Shown piece by piece: positions 49,212 to 58,239 of a stretch of DNA of 64,000 nucleotides. The DNA lies in contig NZ_OU963893.1 of the NCBI RefSeq assembly GCF_918797525.1, forward strand, positions 3,472,001 to 3,536,000, read 5' to 3'. The position numbers and the translations under genes are program-made. The stretch's first letter is position 1, and the number at the start of each line of letters is the position of its first letter. Source of the stretch: an unidentified bacterial endosymbiont (GTDB lineage Bacteria > Pseudomonadota > Gammaproteobacteria > Enterobacterales > Enterobacteriaceae). A model generated the notes under the pieces. The model saw nothing but the letters and a program-made list of their open reading frames with translations, was not told where the DNA came from and ran no database searches.

Positions 49212-49246
49212 AAAAAAACGGCGCCATAGTCGCTATGACGCCGTTT
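49212..49246 (-). terminator. Intrinsic terminator after betT
   Basis: AAACGGCG (49216-49223) and CGCCGTTT (49239-49246) form the outer stem, extended inside by CATAG/CTATG. On the - strand the stem ends in a run of seven T residues. It lies 18 bases after the betT stop. Confidence 0.9.
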
Positions 49247-49263
49247 CTTAACTTAACGCAAAT

Positions 49264-51297
49264 TCAGGCGTCCGGGAACATTACGCTATTACCCGGCGCT
49301 TCCCTGTGCAGGTGGATAAAGTTCAGATGCCGTTCATACTGATCCAGAATGTCCGTAATCACCTGCTCTTTACTGTAATCCATCAAGTCGTTGCCCTGGC
49401 TGCCTTCCAGCAGGAAGGTCTCCAGCCGATAGTAGGTTGATTTCCCGCTTCGTGCCCGGTAGGTAAACCCAGGCACCGAATACTGCTGCGGCCAGATCTG
49501 ATAGACAAAGTTCTGCTCGTCGCCCATGTGCACCAGCAGATCCAGATGCCCCAGGTTATCCCCTTCGTCCGGCGGCAGGCTTTTTAGCTCAACGTGGGCC
49601 CCCCGCAGCTTCAGCTCCTGCGCGACCTCTTCCATTGCCGGGTAGCAAACCGTCTCCATCATCTGTTTGGTGTACCGCGTCCCCGGGTAGTTCATCAGGC
49701 GCGAGAGCCGTTTCTTCCAGCTCAGGCGGTCCTGCGTGCCCAATGGCCTCGGCGCGGTGTCGCGGTTGGCGCTTTCGCGGCGAAAATCTTCCACCTTGAG
49801 CGATTTATACAGCCCGGCCATCACAAAGAAGATCACGAAACTGAACGGCAGGCCCATGATCACCGTGGTGTTCTGCAATGCCGAAATGCCGTTGGTCATC
49901 AGCATACCGAGCGTCAGCAGGCCGATGGCGATGGACCAGAAGATGCGCAGCCAGTTCGGTGCATCACTGTTGATATCTTTCAGCTTCGAGGTGAAATTCC
50001 CCAGCACCAGCGCGCCGGAATCCGCCGAGGTGACGTAAAATAGCAGGCCGGTAATGGTCGCCACAGAGGCGCTAAAGGTGAACGCCGGATACTGCGCAAG
50101 CAGGCTGTAGAAACCGCGCTCCGGGTGGGCCATCGCTTCCTGCGCGAAGGTCGCATTGCCGTGGATGATCTCGTGCAGCGCGCTGTTGCCGAAAATCGAC
50201 AGCCACAGCAGGGTAAAGGTGAACGGGATAATCAGGGTGCCCATCACGAACTGACGGATGGTGCGCCCACGCGAAATACGCGCCAGGAACAGGCCGACAA
50301 ACGGCGACCACGCCACCCACCACGCCCAGAAGAATAGCGTCCAGTTGTTCATCCACTCGACCGGGCGGTCGAAGGCGAAGCTGTTGAGCGTCATGCCCAT
50401 AAAGCGGTTAACGTAATCGCCCACGTTCAGCACTAAGGCATTGAGCAGGAATGAGGTGTCGCCCATAAACAGCACGAACAGGATCAGTCCCAGCGCCAGC
50501 GCCACGTTCAGCTCTGAGAGCACGCGGATGCCCTTATCCACGCCGGAGGTCACCGAAATGGTGGCGATTATCACCGACAGCGCAATCAGCGCCGCTTTCG
50601 CCGCCATCGAATCCGGGATATCAAACAGCACGCTCAATCCATAGTTGAGCTGCACCACGCCAATACCCAGCGTCGTGGCGATACCGAAGATGGTGCCAAT
50701 CACCGCCGCGATATCCACGCTGTGGCCGATTGGCCCGTTTATTTTTTTCCCAAAAATAGGATACAGCGCGGAGCGGATGGTGAGGGGCAAATTATAACGA
50801 TAGCTGAAGTATCCCAGCGCCATCCCCATCAGGGCGTACATTGACCAGCCGGTTAAGCCATAGTGGAACAGCGTCCAGACCATCGCCTGTCGCGCGGCCT
50901 CCATCGTCTGCCCTGCCCCTTCCGGCGGCTGCATATATTGCGTGACCGGTTCCGCCACCGAGAAGAACATCAGGTCAATACCAATGCCGGCTGCAAACAG
51001 CATCGCGGCCCAGCTTAGCAGGCTAAACTCGGGTTTTGACTGTTCTGGCCCGAGCTTAACCGAGCCGAAACGCGAGCAGGCTATGCAGACGACGAAGACA
51101 ATATACAGCGTCGCCGCCAGCAAATAGTACCAGCCGAAGGTCTTTGACACCCCGTTCAGGGTGCGCCCAATCCACTCGGCAGAAAAATCGCGAAAGAAGA
51201 TCGTCATCAGGGAAAACAACAAAATCAGTCCGGCGGATGTGAAGAAAACCACCGGATTGATTTTGTCCTTTTCTCTGTTTTGCGAAAGATCTGTCAT
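49264..51297 (-). CDS. betT: High-affinity choline transporter BetT (BCCT family)
   Basis: 677 residues, identical in length to E. coli BetT. Twelve membrane helices occupy about residues 15-505; the BCCT signature with tryptophans is NNWTLFFWAWWVAWSPFVGLFLARISRGRTIR (about 320-351). A long cytoplasmic C-terminal domain (about 505-677) senses osmotic stress in this family. It imports choline with protons for conversion to glycine betaine. Divergent from betIBA. Confidence 0.97.
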   Translation of the reverse strand: MTDLSQNREKDKINPVVFFTSAGLILLFSLMTIFFRDFSAEWIGRTLNGVSKTFGWYYLLAATLYIVFVVCIACSRFGSVKLGPEQSKPEFSLLSWAAMLFAAGIGIDLMFFSVAEPVTQYMQPPEGAGQTMEAARQAMVWTLFHYGLTGWSMYALMGMALGYFSYRYNLPLTIRSALYPIFGKKINGPIGHSVDIAAVIGTIFGIATTLGIGVVQLNYGLSVLFDIPDSMAAKAALIALSVIIATISVTSGVDKGIRVLSELNVALALGLILFVLFMGDTSFLLNALVLNVGDYVNRFMGMTLNSFAFDRPVEWMNNWTLFFWAWWVAWSPFVGLFLARISRGRTIRQFVMGTLIIPFTFTLLWLSIFGNSALHEIIHGNATFAQEAMAHPERGFYSLLAQYPAFTFSASVATITGLLFYVTSADSGALVLGNFTSKLKDINSDAPNWLRIFWSIAIGLLTLGMLMTNGISALQNTTVIMGLPFSFVIFFVMAGLYKSLKVEDFRRESANRDTAPRPLGTQDRLSWKKRLSRLMNYPGTRYTKQMMETVCYPAMEEVAQELKLRGAHVELKSLPPDEGDNLGHLDLLVHMGDEQNFVYQIWPQQYSVPGFTYRARSGKSTYYRLETFLLEGSQGNDLMDYSKEQVITDILDQYERHLNFIHLHREAPGNSVMFPDA

Positions 51298-51362
51298 CCA
51301 GTATCCCCACTGTTTTTGTAACTATTAAAAATCAAATCGGCAACAATTAAGACACATTTTAT

Positions 51363-51376
51363 ATTGAACGTCCAAT
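51363..51376. promoter_or_regulatory. BetI operator between betT and betI
   Basis: ATTGAACGTCCAAT is an imperfect palindrome (ATTG-N-ACGT-N-CAAT) in the divergent betT-betI region, like the choline-responsive BetI site described in E. coli. Confidence 0.7.
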
Positions 51377-51425
51377 CAAAAACCGCTTTAATATATAACC
51401 AACACTGATGAATGGAGTGGCAATA

Positions 51426-52013
51426 ATGCCCAAAGTGGGAATGCAGCCAATCCGGCGCAGGCAGCTTATTAACGCCACGCTGGAAGCCATAAATGAGGTG
51501 GGGATGCACGACGCCACCATCGCGCAGATCGCCCGACGGGCGGGCGTGTCCACCGGGATCATCAGCCACTACTTCAAAGACAAAAATGGTCTGCTGGAAG
51601 CCACCATGCGCGACATCACCGGCCAATTGCGCGACGCGGTGCTAAGCCGTTTACGCGCGCGACAGGGCGGCAGCGCGGAGCAGCGCCTGCAGGCGATTGT
51701 CGGCGGCAATTTCGATGAAACCCAGATCAGCAGCGCGGCAATGAAAGCCTGGCTAGCCTTCTGGGCCAGCAGCATGCATCAGCCGATGCTCTACCGTCTG
51801 CAGCAAGTGAGCAGCCGCCGCCTGCTGTCGAACCTCGTGAGCGAGTTTCGCCGCGAGCTGCCCCGCGAGCAGGCCCAGGAGGCGGGCTACGGCCTGGCGG
51901 CGCTGATCGACGGCCTGTGGCTGCGCGCGGCGCTGAGCGGCAAACCGCTGGATAAGACGCTTGCCCGGTCGCTCACCAGCCACTTTATCAGCCAGCATTT
52001 ACCGACCGAATAA
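51426..52013 (+). CDS. betI: Choline-responsive repressor BetI (TetR family)
   Basis: 195 residues from ATG 51426 ([14 protein letters not shown]), the E. coli start with GGAGTGG upstream; the frame opens six codons earlier at 51408. The TetR helix-turn-helix is [27 protein letters not shown] (about 31-57). BetI represses the bet genes and is relieved by choline. First gene of betIBA. Confidence 0.96.
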   Translation: MPKVGMQPIRRRQLINATLEAINEVGMHDATIAQIARRAGVSTGIISHYFKDKNGLLEATMRDITGQLRDAVLSRLRARQGGSAEQRLQAIVGGNFDETQISSAAMKAWLAFWASSMHQPMLYRLQQVSSRRLLSNLVSEFRRELPREQAQEAGYGLAALIDGLWLRAALSGKPLDKTLARSLTSHFISQHLPTE

Positions 52014-52026
52014 CCGAGGAGAAATT

Positions 52027-53499
52027 ATGTCCCGAATGGCAGAACAACAGCTTTATATTAATGGTGGTTATACATCCGCCACCAGCGGTCGTACCTTCGA
52101 GACCATCAACCCGGCTAACGGTGAGGTTCTGGCGACCGTGCAGGCCGCCGGGCGCGAGGACGTGGACCGCGCCGTAGAGAGCGCCCGGCAGGGGCAAAAA
52201 ATCTGGGCGGCCATGACCGCCATGGAACGCTCGCGCATTCTGCGCCGGGCGGTGGATATCCTGCGCGAGCGTAACGACGAGCTGGCGAAGCTTGAAACCC
52301 TCGACACCGGCAAAGCGTTTTCAGAAACCAGCGCCGTCGATATCGTCACCGGCGCGGACGTGCTGGAGTATTACGCCGGGCTGATCCCGGCCCTCGAAGG
52401 AAGCCAGATCCCTTTGCGCGATACGTCATTCGTTTATACCCGCCGTGAACCGCTGGGCGTGGTGGCCGGTATTGGCGCATGGAACTACCCAATTCAGATA
52501 GCCCTGTGGAAATCCGCCCCGGCGCTGGCGGCGGGCAATGCGATGATCTTCAAGCCGAGCGAAGTGACGCCGCTCACCGCCCTGAAGCTTGCCGAGATCT
52601 ATACCGAAGCGGGCCTGCCGGACGGCGTGTTTAACGTCCTGCCGGGCGTGGGCGCCGAGACCGGACAGTATCTGACCGAACATCCGGGCATCAGTAAAGT
52701 CTCTTTCACCGGCGGCGTCGCCAGCGGCAAAAAAGTGATGGCTAACTCGGCGGCATCGTCCCTGAAAGAGGTGACGATGGAGCTGGGCGGCAAATCTCCG
52801 CTGATTATTTTTGACGATGCGGACCTGGATAGCGCAGCCGATATCGCCATGATGGCGAACTTCTTTAGCTCCGGTCAGGTCTGCACCAACGGCACCCGCG
52901 TGTTCGTGCCCGCGAAATTCAAAGCGGCGTTTGAGCAGAAGATCGTCGAACGCGTCGGGCGTATCCGCGCGGGCGATCTGTTCGCACCAGGCACCAACTT
53001 CGGCCCGCTGGTGAGCTTCCCGCACCGTGACAACGTGCTGCGCTACATAGCCAAAGGCAAAGAGGAAGGCGCGCGGGTGCTGTGCGGCGGCGACGTACTG
53101 AAAGGCGAAGCCTTTGATAACGGCGCATGGGTGGCTCCCACCGTATTCACCGACTGCAGCGACGAGATGACCATCGTACGGGAAGAGATCTTCGGCCCGG
53201 TGATGTCCATCCTCACTTATGCAAGCGATGAAGAAGTCATCCGTCGCGCTAACCATACCGACTATGGTCTGGCGGCTGGCATTGTCACCACCGATCTGAA
53301 CCGCGCCCACCGCGCCATTCATCAGCTCGAAGCGGGCATCTGCTGGATCAACACCTGGGGCGAATCCCCGGCGGAGATGCCGGTGGGCGGCTATAAACAC
53401 TCGGGTATTGGCCGCGAGAACGGGGTGATGACGCTGCAAAGCTACACCCAGGTGAAGTCCATCCAGGTTGAGATGGCTAAATTCCAGTCCATATTCTGA
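52027..53499 (+). CDS. betB: Betaine aldehyde dehydrogenase
   Basis: 490 residues from ATG 52027 after GAGGAGAAATT, equal to E. coli BetB. Catalytic Glu is in [12 protein letters not shown] (about 252) and the nucleophilic Cys in [15 protein letters not shown] (about 286). GAWNYPIQ (near 150) and FTGGVASG (near 230) bind NAD(P). It oxidises betaine aldehyde to glycine betaine. A long antisense frame is an artefact. Confidence 0.97.
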   Translation: MSRMAEQQLYINGGYTSATSGRTFETINPANGEVLATVQAAGREDVDRAVESARQGQKIWAAMTAMERSRILRRAVDILRERNDELAKLETLDTGKAFSETSAVDIVTGADVLEYYAGLIPALEGSQIPLRDTSFVYTRREPLGVVAGIGAWNYPIQIALWKSAPALAAGNAMIFKPSEVTPLTALKLAEIYTEAGLPDGVFNVLPGVGAETGQYLTEHPGISKVSFTGGVASGKKVMANSAASSLKEVTMELGGKSPLIIFDDADLDSAADIAMMANFFSSGQVCTNGTRVFVPAKFKAAFEQKIVERVGRIRAGDLFAPGTNFGPLVSFPHRDNVLRYIAKGKEEGARVLCGGDVLKGEAFDNGAWVAPTVFTDCSDEMTIVREEIFGPVMSILTYASDEEVIRRANHTDYGLAAGIVTTDLNRAHRAIHQLEAGICWINTWGESPAEMPVGGYKHSGIGRENGVMTLQSYTQVKSIQVEMAKFQSIF

Positions 53500-53512
53500 C
53501 CGGGAGGTTTAT

Positions 53513-55177
53513 TTGCAATTTGACTACATCATTATTGGTGCCGGCTCTGCCGGCAACGTTCTGGCGACAAGACTGACCGAAGATCCCCACACCACCGTGC
53601 TGCTGCTTGAAGCGGGCGGCCCGGATTACCGGATGGATTTTCGCACCCAGATGCCTGCCGCACTGGCGTACCCGCTGCAGGGTAAGCGTTATAACTGGGC
53701 GTATGAAACCGAGCCAGAGCCGCACATGAACAACCGCCGCATGGAGTGCGGGCGCGGCAAAGGGCTGGGCGGCTCGTCGCTGATCAACGGTATGTGCTAC
53801 GTGCGCGGCAACGCGATGGATCTGGACAACTGGGCAAAAGAGGCCGGTCTGGAGCACTGGAGCTATCTCAATTGCCTGCCCTACTACCGTAAGGCTGAGA
53901 CGCGTGACGTGGGGCCAAACGATTATCACGGCGGCGACGGTCCGGTGAGCGTGACCACCTCCAGACCGGGCGTCAACCCGCTGTTTGACGCGATGGTCGA
54001 GGCTGGCGTGCAGGCAGGCTATCCGCGCACTGACGATCTCAACGGCTATCAGCAGGAAGGGTTTGGCCCAATGGACAGGACGGTCACTCCGCAGGGCCGA
54101 CGCGCCAGCACCGCGCGCGGCTATCTGGACCAGGCAAAGCCGCGCCCGAACCTGACTATCTGCACCCACGCTATGACCGATCGCATCCTCTTCAACGGCA
54201 AGCGTGCGGTGGGCGTCGAGTGGCTGGAAGGCGAAAGCACGATCCCGTCAAACGCGACGGCGAATAAAGAAGTACTGCTGTGCGCAGGGGCGATCGCCTC
54301 TCCGCAGATCCTCCAGCGTTCCGGCGTAGGCAGCGCAGACCTGCTTGAGGAGTTTGCTATCCCGCTGGTGCATAACCTGCCTGGCGTCGGTGAAAACCTG
54401 CAGGATCATCTGGAGATGTATCTTCAATATGAATGTAAAGAGCCGATCTCCCTCTACCCTGCCTTGCAGTGGTGGAACCAGCCGAAAATTGGCGCAGAGT
54501 GGCTGTTTAGCGGCACGGGCGTAGGCGCGAGCAACCACTTTGAGGCGGGCGGGTTTATCCGCAGCCGCGAAGAGTTTGCATGGCCGAACATTCAGTACCA
54601 CTTCCTGCCGGTGGCGATAAACTACAATGGCTCGAACGCAGTGAAAGAGCACGGCTTCCAGTGCCACGTTGGCTCCATGCGCTCGCCGAGCCGCGGACAC
54701 GTACGCATCACGTCGCGTGACCCGCATCAACATCCGGCGATCCTGTTCAACTATATGTCACACGAGCAAGACTGGCAGGAGTTCCGCGACGCCATCCGCA
54801 TCACCCGCGAAATAATGCATCAACCCGCGCTGGATAAATACCGCGGGCGCGAAATCAGCCCGGGTAGTGAGTGCCAGACCGACGAGCAATTAGACGAGTT
54901 TGTGCGTAACCACGCTGAAACCGCCTTCCACCCGTGCGGTACATGCAAGATGGGCTATGACGAAAGGGCGGTAGTCGACGGCGAAGGCCGGGTACATGGG
55001 CTGGAAGGATTGCGCGTGGTAGATGCGTCGATTATGCCGCAGATAATCACCGGCAACCTGAACGCGACCACCATCATGATTGGCGAGAAAATTGCCGACG
55101 CCATACGCGGGCGCGGGCCGCTGGCGAAAAGTACGGCGGCGTATTATGTGGCGAATGGGGCGCCGTTGAGGCGCTAA
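53513..55177 (+). CDS. betA: Choline dehydrogenase
   Basis: 554 residues from TTG 53513, chosen because GGGAGG lies just upstream and (M)[15 protein letters not shown] matches E. coli BetA. It is a GMC oxidoreductase: FAD motif IIIGAGSAG (about 6-14), GMC signature 1 [20 protein letters not shown] (about 80-99), signature 2 [15 protein letters not shown] (about 258-272) and the catalytic His in HPCGTCKMG (about 472). It oxidises choline to betaine aldehyde, membrane-associated. Last gene of the operon. Confidence 0.97.
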   Translation: MQFDYIIIGAGSAGNVLATRLTEDPHTTVLLLEAGGPDYRMDFRTQMPAALAYPLQGKRYNWAYETEPEPHMNNRRMECGRGKGLGGSSLINGMCYVRGNAMDLDNWAKEAGLEHWSYLNCLPYYRKAETRDVGPNDYHGGDGPVSVTTSRPGVNPLFDAMVEAGVQAGYPRTDDLNGYQQEGFGPMDRTVTPQGRRASTARGYLDQAKPRPNLTICTHAMTDRILFNGKRAVGVEWLEGESTIPSNATANKEVLLCAGAIASPQILQRSGVGSADLLEEFAIPLVHNLPGVGENLQDHLEMYLQYECKEPISLYPALQWWNQPKIGAEWLFSGTGVGASNHFEAGGFIRSREEFAWPNIQYHFLPVAINYNGSNAVKEHGFQCHVGSMRSPSRGHVRITSRDPHQHPAILFNYMSHEQDWQEFRDAIRITREIMHQPALDKYRGREISPGSECQTDEQLDEFVRNHAETAFHPCGTCKMGYDERAVVDGEGRVHGLEGLRVVDASIMPQIITGNLNATTIMIGEKIADAIRGRGPLAKSTAAYYVANGAPLRR

Positions 55178-55229
55178 GGGGCCCCCGCTTACGTTCGAAC
55201 GCTGGCTTAGACTTTATTTTCACAGCCAC

Positions 55230-55256
55230 AATTCCCCGGGGATATGCCGGGGAATT
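55230..55256 (+). terminator. Hairpin after betA
   Basis: AATTCCCCGG (55230-55239) and CCGGGGAATT (55247-55256) form a perfect 10-base stem with a 7-base loop about 50 bases after betA. The T tail on the + strand is weak. Confidence 0.55.
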
Positions 55257-55714
55257 ATTCCAGTCAGAACCCGTTGTCATGATTACATTGCTACATTTGC
55301 GGAAAGATTTGCTAGTGAATTAACCGTGCACACGCCATCCTGATACACTTCGTCTCCTCACTTATGAAATAACCTGTTTTTTATCTAAACATAATATTTT
55401 ATTTATGCGTCATATTTTACTGGCCGCTACACTTGCGTCCTGATGCTGAGAAAAGAATATTACCACTTCGAAGATGGCAATTTTTATAAGGTGTTTAACT
55501 GATTTAAGATGCTAATCAAGCGGCTCTGGGACGTGGCTATGCCGGGTTATTATTTGGTGGCATAACGTTTCATAGCCCGGTCCATTTAAATGATCGAAAT
55601 CAAATTCCAGTAAATTATGCGCGTTGCTACTGGCATTATTATGAATGTGCGCTAGTAATGTAATGTGGCAGTTGATATGCCACCTGTTATTACCAATAAA
55701 TCCACGAGGATACT
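55257..55714. other. AT-rich leader region of the lasso peptide cluster
   Basis: About 460 bases with no gene. Composition shifts from GC-rich betA to AT-rich here, marking the left boundary of the acquired cluster. A small hairpin GTGGCA/TGCCAC (55665-55683) lies 30 bases before the precursor start. I see no unambiguous promoter. Confidence 0.5.
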
Positions 55715-55876
55715 ATGGAAGAAACTAAGGTAATTACCTGTAACGACACATCTGATAAATACGAGGCAATAGATTTCGAGCTTGTAGAGTGCGAGTCTGT
55801 TGAGGCGACTACCAGCATAATGGGATTGCCTCGCGGTCCTCTTATGGAAGCTGTGTTCTATGTGTACAGGTGCTGA
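55715..55876 (+). CDS. Lasso peptide precursor (53 residues)
   Basis: Starts ATG after ACGAGGA, ends TGA at 55874-55876. The leader (residues 1-36) is acidic and includes KYEAIDFELVECESVEATTS then IM. The predicted core, residues 37-53, is GLPRGPLMEAVFYVYRC: Gly1 can form the isopeptide with Glu9 (residue 45), a nine-residue ring with an eight-residue tail. Proof of context comes from the three following genes, which are the protease, cyclase and exporter of lasso peptides. Oddities: Ile instead of Thr at the usual -2 position, and a single Cys at the core end. The GLPxG opening recalls BI-32169 (GLPWG), known from actinobacteria. The exact cleavage site is inferred. Confidence 0.85.
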   Translation: MEETKVITCNDTSDKYEAIDFELVECESVEATTSIMGLPRGPLMEAVFYVYRC

Positions 55877-55892
55877 ATTTGATTGCATAAAA

Positions 55893-55916
55893 GGGGGGAG
55901 CGATTTTGCTCCTCCC
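55893..55916 (+). promoter_or_regulatory. Stem-loop between lasso precursor and protease genes
   Basis: GGGGGGAGC (55893-55901) pairs with GCTCCTCCC (55908-55916), nine pairs including one G-U, around GATTTT. No T run follows, so it is more likely a stabilising or processing element that raises precursor mRNA over the downstream genes. That role is inferred. Confidence 0.6.
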
Positions 55917-55942
55917 TCCCGGTAAACAAAGAAGGAGGATGC

Positions 55943-56605
55943 GTGAAATACAGAAATTTTATTCCTGGAATCTATCCAGCCCGTGTACGGGGTCAAATTA
56001 TTATAATGAATGTAATAGATAATAATTTTTATATCCTTTCACCCGGGGAATCCCGTTCTCTGTTACAGTGTTACACTGGCGATAATAATGTAACATTTAT
56101 GGGGCGCGGAATACTAACCAACAAATTTAATAATCATGATCAATATAATCTATTTAAAGAAAAAGATACGCTGGGGATTGGCGTAAATTTTTGGTCTCTT
56201 AAGAACATGAATATTTCTTTTAGAAACCAGTTCTGGATTTTGCAGATGATCAAATCACTGTATATATCCCATAAATTGATAAAAAAAGGATTGCCTTATA
56301 CAATCAATTACTTAAATGAGAACTGTATAAAAACAATCAAAAAACTAGATGTCGCTCAGGTAGTACAACATCTGAATGCCGCCACCCTGCTTTACCCTTT
56401 CAAAACAAAATGTCTGGAATGGTCCATAGCATTAACTCACTATATTATTCAGTTTGGTTATCAACCCGTTTTAAAAATAGGCGTTCAAAATAAACCATTT
56501 TACTCACATGCCTGGATTGAACTTGACGGAGAGGTTATTGGAGACATTAGTGATTTAAATGAGAGAATGGTAGTAATATATCAAAGCAAGTTAGGAGCAA
56601 GGTGA
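55943..56605 (+). CDS. Lasso peptide leader protease (McjB-like, RRE + transglutaminase-like)
   Basis: 220 residues from GTG 55943, chosen for the AAGGAGG site four bases upstream; the frame opens 20 codons earlier without support. The N-terminal region (residues 1-90) resembles the leader-binding part of McjB (GQIIIMNVIDNNFYILSPGES against EDLVILDIINDSFSIVPDAGS). The C-terminal papain/transglutaminase-like domain has Cys157 in KCLEWSIAL, His189 in PFYSHAWIEL and Asp201 in EVIGD, aligned with the McjB catalytic triad. It removes the leader to free Gly1. Strongly AT-rich codon use. Confidence 0.9.
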   Translation: MKYRNFIPGIYPARVRGQIIIMNVIDNNFYILSPGESRSLLQCYTGDNNVTFMGRGILTNKFNNHDQYNLFKEKDTLGIGVNFWSLKNMNISFRNQFWILQMIKSLYISHKLIKKGLPYTINYLNENCIKTIKKLDVAQVVQHLNAATLLYPFKTKCLEWSIALTHYIIQFGYQPVLKIGVQNKPFYSHAWIELDGEVIGDISDLNERMVVIYQSKLGAR

Positions 56606-56607
56606 TA

Positions 56608-58239
56608 ATGTTCAAAATAGATATAACCTTTGAAGGAAAAAAACAAACTGATGTTTTTCTGCGTAATGACAACGTCGAGATATCAGGGAAAATAGACCTT
56701 CCTTACGCAGCACACTTAGAAAAAGATCATTTAGTACTTATTGCTGGCAGCATAAAATGTTACAACGGCGAATCTGTTGAACTTAACATGGCAGCAAAAA
56801 TGCTATTAAACAATGAAGTTCAGGAAACGGATTTCTATGGAGATTTTATATGTCTGGCATTTTCTCGGGACTGTGTGGAAATTTATACCGATCCTTTCGG
56901 TCAGTTTCCTGTTTATTATGTAATTAATAACAATGGCAGTATAGTGCTGGCAAGCGGGAAGGACTGTAAAGGTTTATCACGTTCAGATAACAATATAGAC
57001 ATTGATTTTCTCTCCAGTTATATCAACTCAGGTGATTTTATTGAAAACAGAACAGCTATTGCTGGCATGCATATCTTGTCCCCGGGGTTTAAGTATTGTT
57101 TTACATCGACAGGGGGACTTTCCAGGGAATATATCATAAATAAAATCATATCAAAGGCAGAAAATACAAATCCGTATACTATCCTAAAAAAAACACTGGA
57201 GCAAAAAATAACTGCGCATGACAAAATTGTACTTGAATTATCGGGAGGCGTTGAGTCAAGCAGTATTGCTGCTATTCTTGCCTGTCATAAAAATAATAAA
57301 GACATTAAATTCCTTACATACTATGACAAGTACAGTTTATCTTCAAATGAACTCAGCCACGCAAAAAAAGTTGCGAAATACTTCAATGTTAAACTGGATG
57401 TTATTGAACTAAGTGATAAGTTACCGTTTACGCCATTTACAGAGGAAATACCATTTCACCCTTTACCTGGAAGTTATGCCTGTTTTTATAATCAGCAACG
57501 TTACATGGCTGACTCGTATGATGCCAGTACGTTGTTTATAAATGGTCATGGTGGAGACTCAATTTATCTGGCTCCATCCCCCCCGGCACTATTCGCAGAG
57601 ACATTATTCAATTCAGGTGTCAGCAAGGCATTTAAAATCCTTTATAGTATATCACTGCAACACCACTCTTCTCTTTTTGATGAAGCGGTAAAATCGATGA
57701 CTAATGAATACATATTAAAAAACAATCCGCAATTGTGGTATTTTGATAGTATCAAAAACATAAATAGATATACCCGTCCGGCATCAGTTTTCTGGTGGCA
57801 AGCACTTGGTTCAACAATATCTGAGGTTCTTCCTATTCTGAATCATGCATTTTCTGGCAAAACCGTTTACTATCCATTTCTGTCCTCTCCGGTCGTTATC
57901 AACGCTATTCGCACCGGATTCGACAAACTGGTGCATAATGAATTCAACAGATTTCCTTTGCGTAAATCTGTTTACATAAATACGGGGTTTAGAGGGATCT
58001 GGAGAACAGATAAAGGGGACACTACATACAACATGCTTGCGGGCATTAGTAAAAATTACCATTTTATAAGGAATTTTCTACTCAGCGGGCATCTTGCCGA
58101 AAAAAAATTACTAGACCGCAACCTAACTGAAAATATACTAAAAAAATTGAACCTTGGTTTACCTGAGGGATTACCCGTTATCGTTCGCTTATACGCCGCT
58201 GAAACATGTCTGAGGTCGTTAGACAAAGGTGGTTTATGA
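56608..58239 (+). CDS. Lasso cyclase (McjC-like, asparagine synthetase homologue)
   Basis: 543 residues from ATG 56608; a GTG at 56602 overlapping the protease stop is the alternative. The N-terminal half is a glutaminase-like domain that begins MFKIDITFEG and so lacks the catalytic Cys2 of true asparagine synthetases; GDFICLAF and TDPFGQFPVYY (about 78-104) are its remaining blocks. The C-terminal domain has the ATP pyrophosphatase loop LELSGGVESSSIAAIL (SGG at 212-214), where VE replaces the common LD. It should activate Glu9 with ATP and close the ring. Coupled to the genes on both sides. Confidence 0.9.
   Translation: MFKIDITFEGKKQTDVFLRNDNVEISGKIDLPYAAHLEKDHLVLIAGSIKCYNGESVELNMAAKMLLNNEVQETDFYGDFICLAFSRDCVEIYTDPFGQFPVYYVINNNGSIVLASGKDCKGLSRSDNNIDIDFLSSYINSGDFIENRTAIAGMHILSPGFKYCFTSTGGLSREYIINKIISKAENTNPYTILKKTLEQKITAHDKIVLELSGGVESSSIAAILACHKNNKDIKFLTYYDKYSLSSNELSHAKKVAKYFNVKLDVIELSDKLPFTPFTEEIPFHPLPGSYACFYNQQRYMADSYDASTLFINGHGGDSIYLAPSPPALFAETLFNSGVSKAFKILYSISLQHHSSLFDEAVKSMTNEYILKNNPQLWYFDSIKNINRYTRPASVFWWQALGSTISEVLPILNHAFSGKTVYYPFLSSPVVINAIRTGFDKLVHNEFNRFPLRKSVYINTGFRGIWRTDKGDTTYNMLAGISKNYHFIRNFLLSGHLAEKKLLDRNLTENILKKLNLGLPEGLPVIVRLYAAETCLRSLDKGGL

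Noticed and set aside
52426..53439. 337-codon open frame antisense to betB
   Set aside because: betB on the + strand is certain, and the antisense product has no recognisable sequence.
55811..55876. Alternative lasso core starting at Ser34 or Ile35
   Set aside because: These restore Thr at -2 but would need a ring of 12 or 11 residues to reach Glu45, beyond known lasso rings; Gly37 gives the standard nine.
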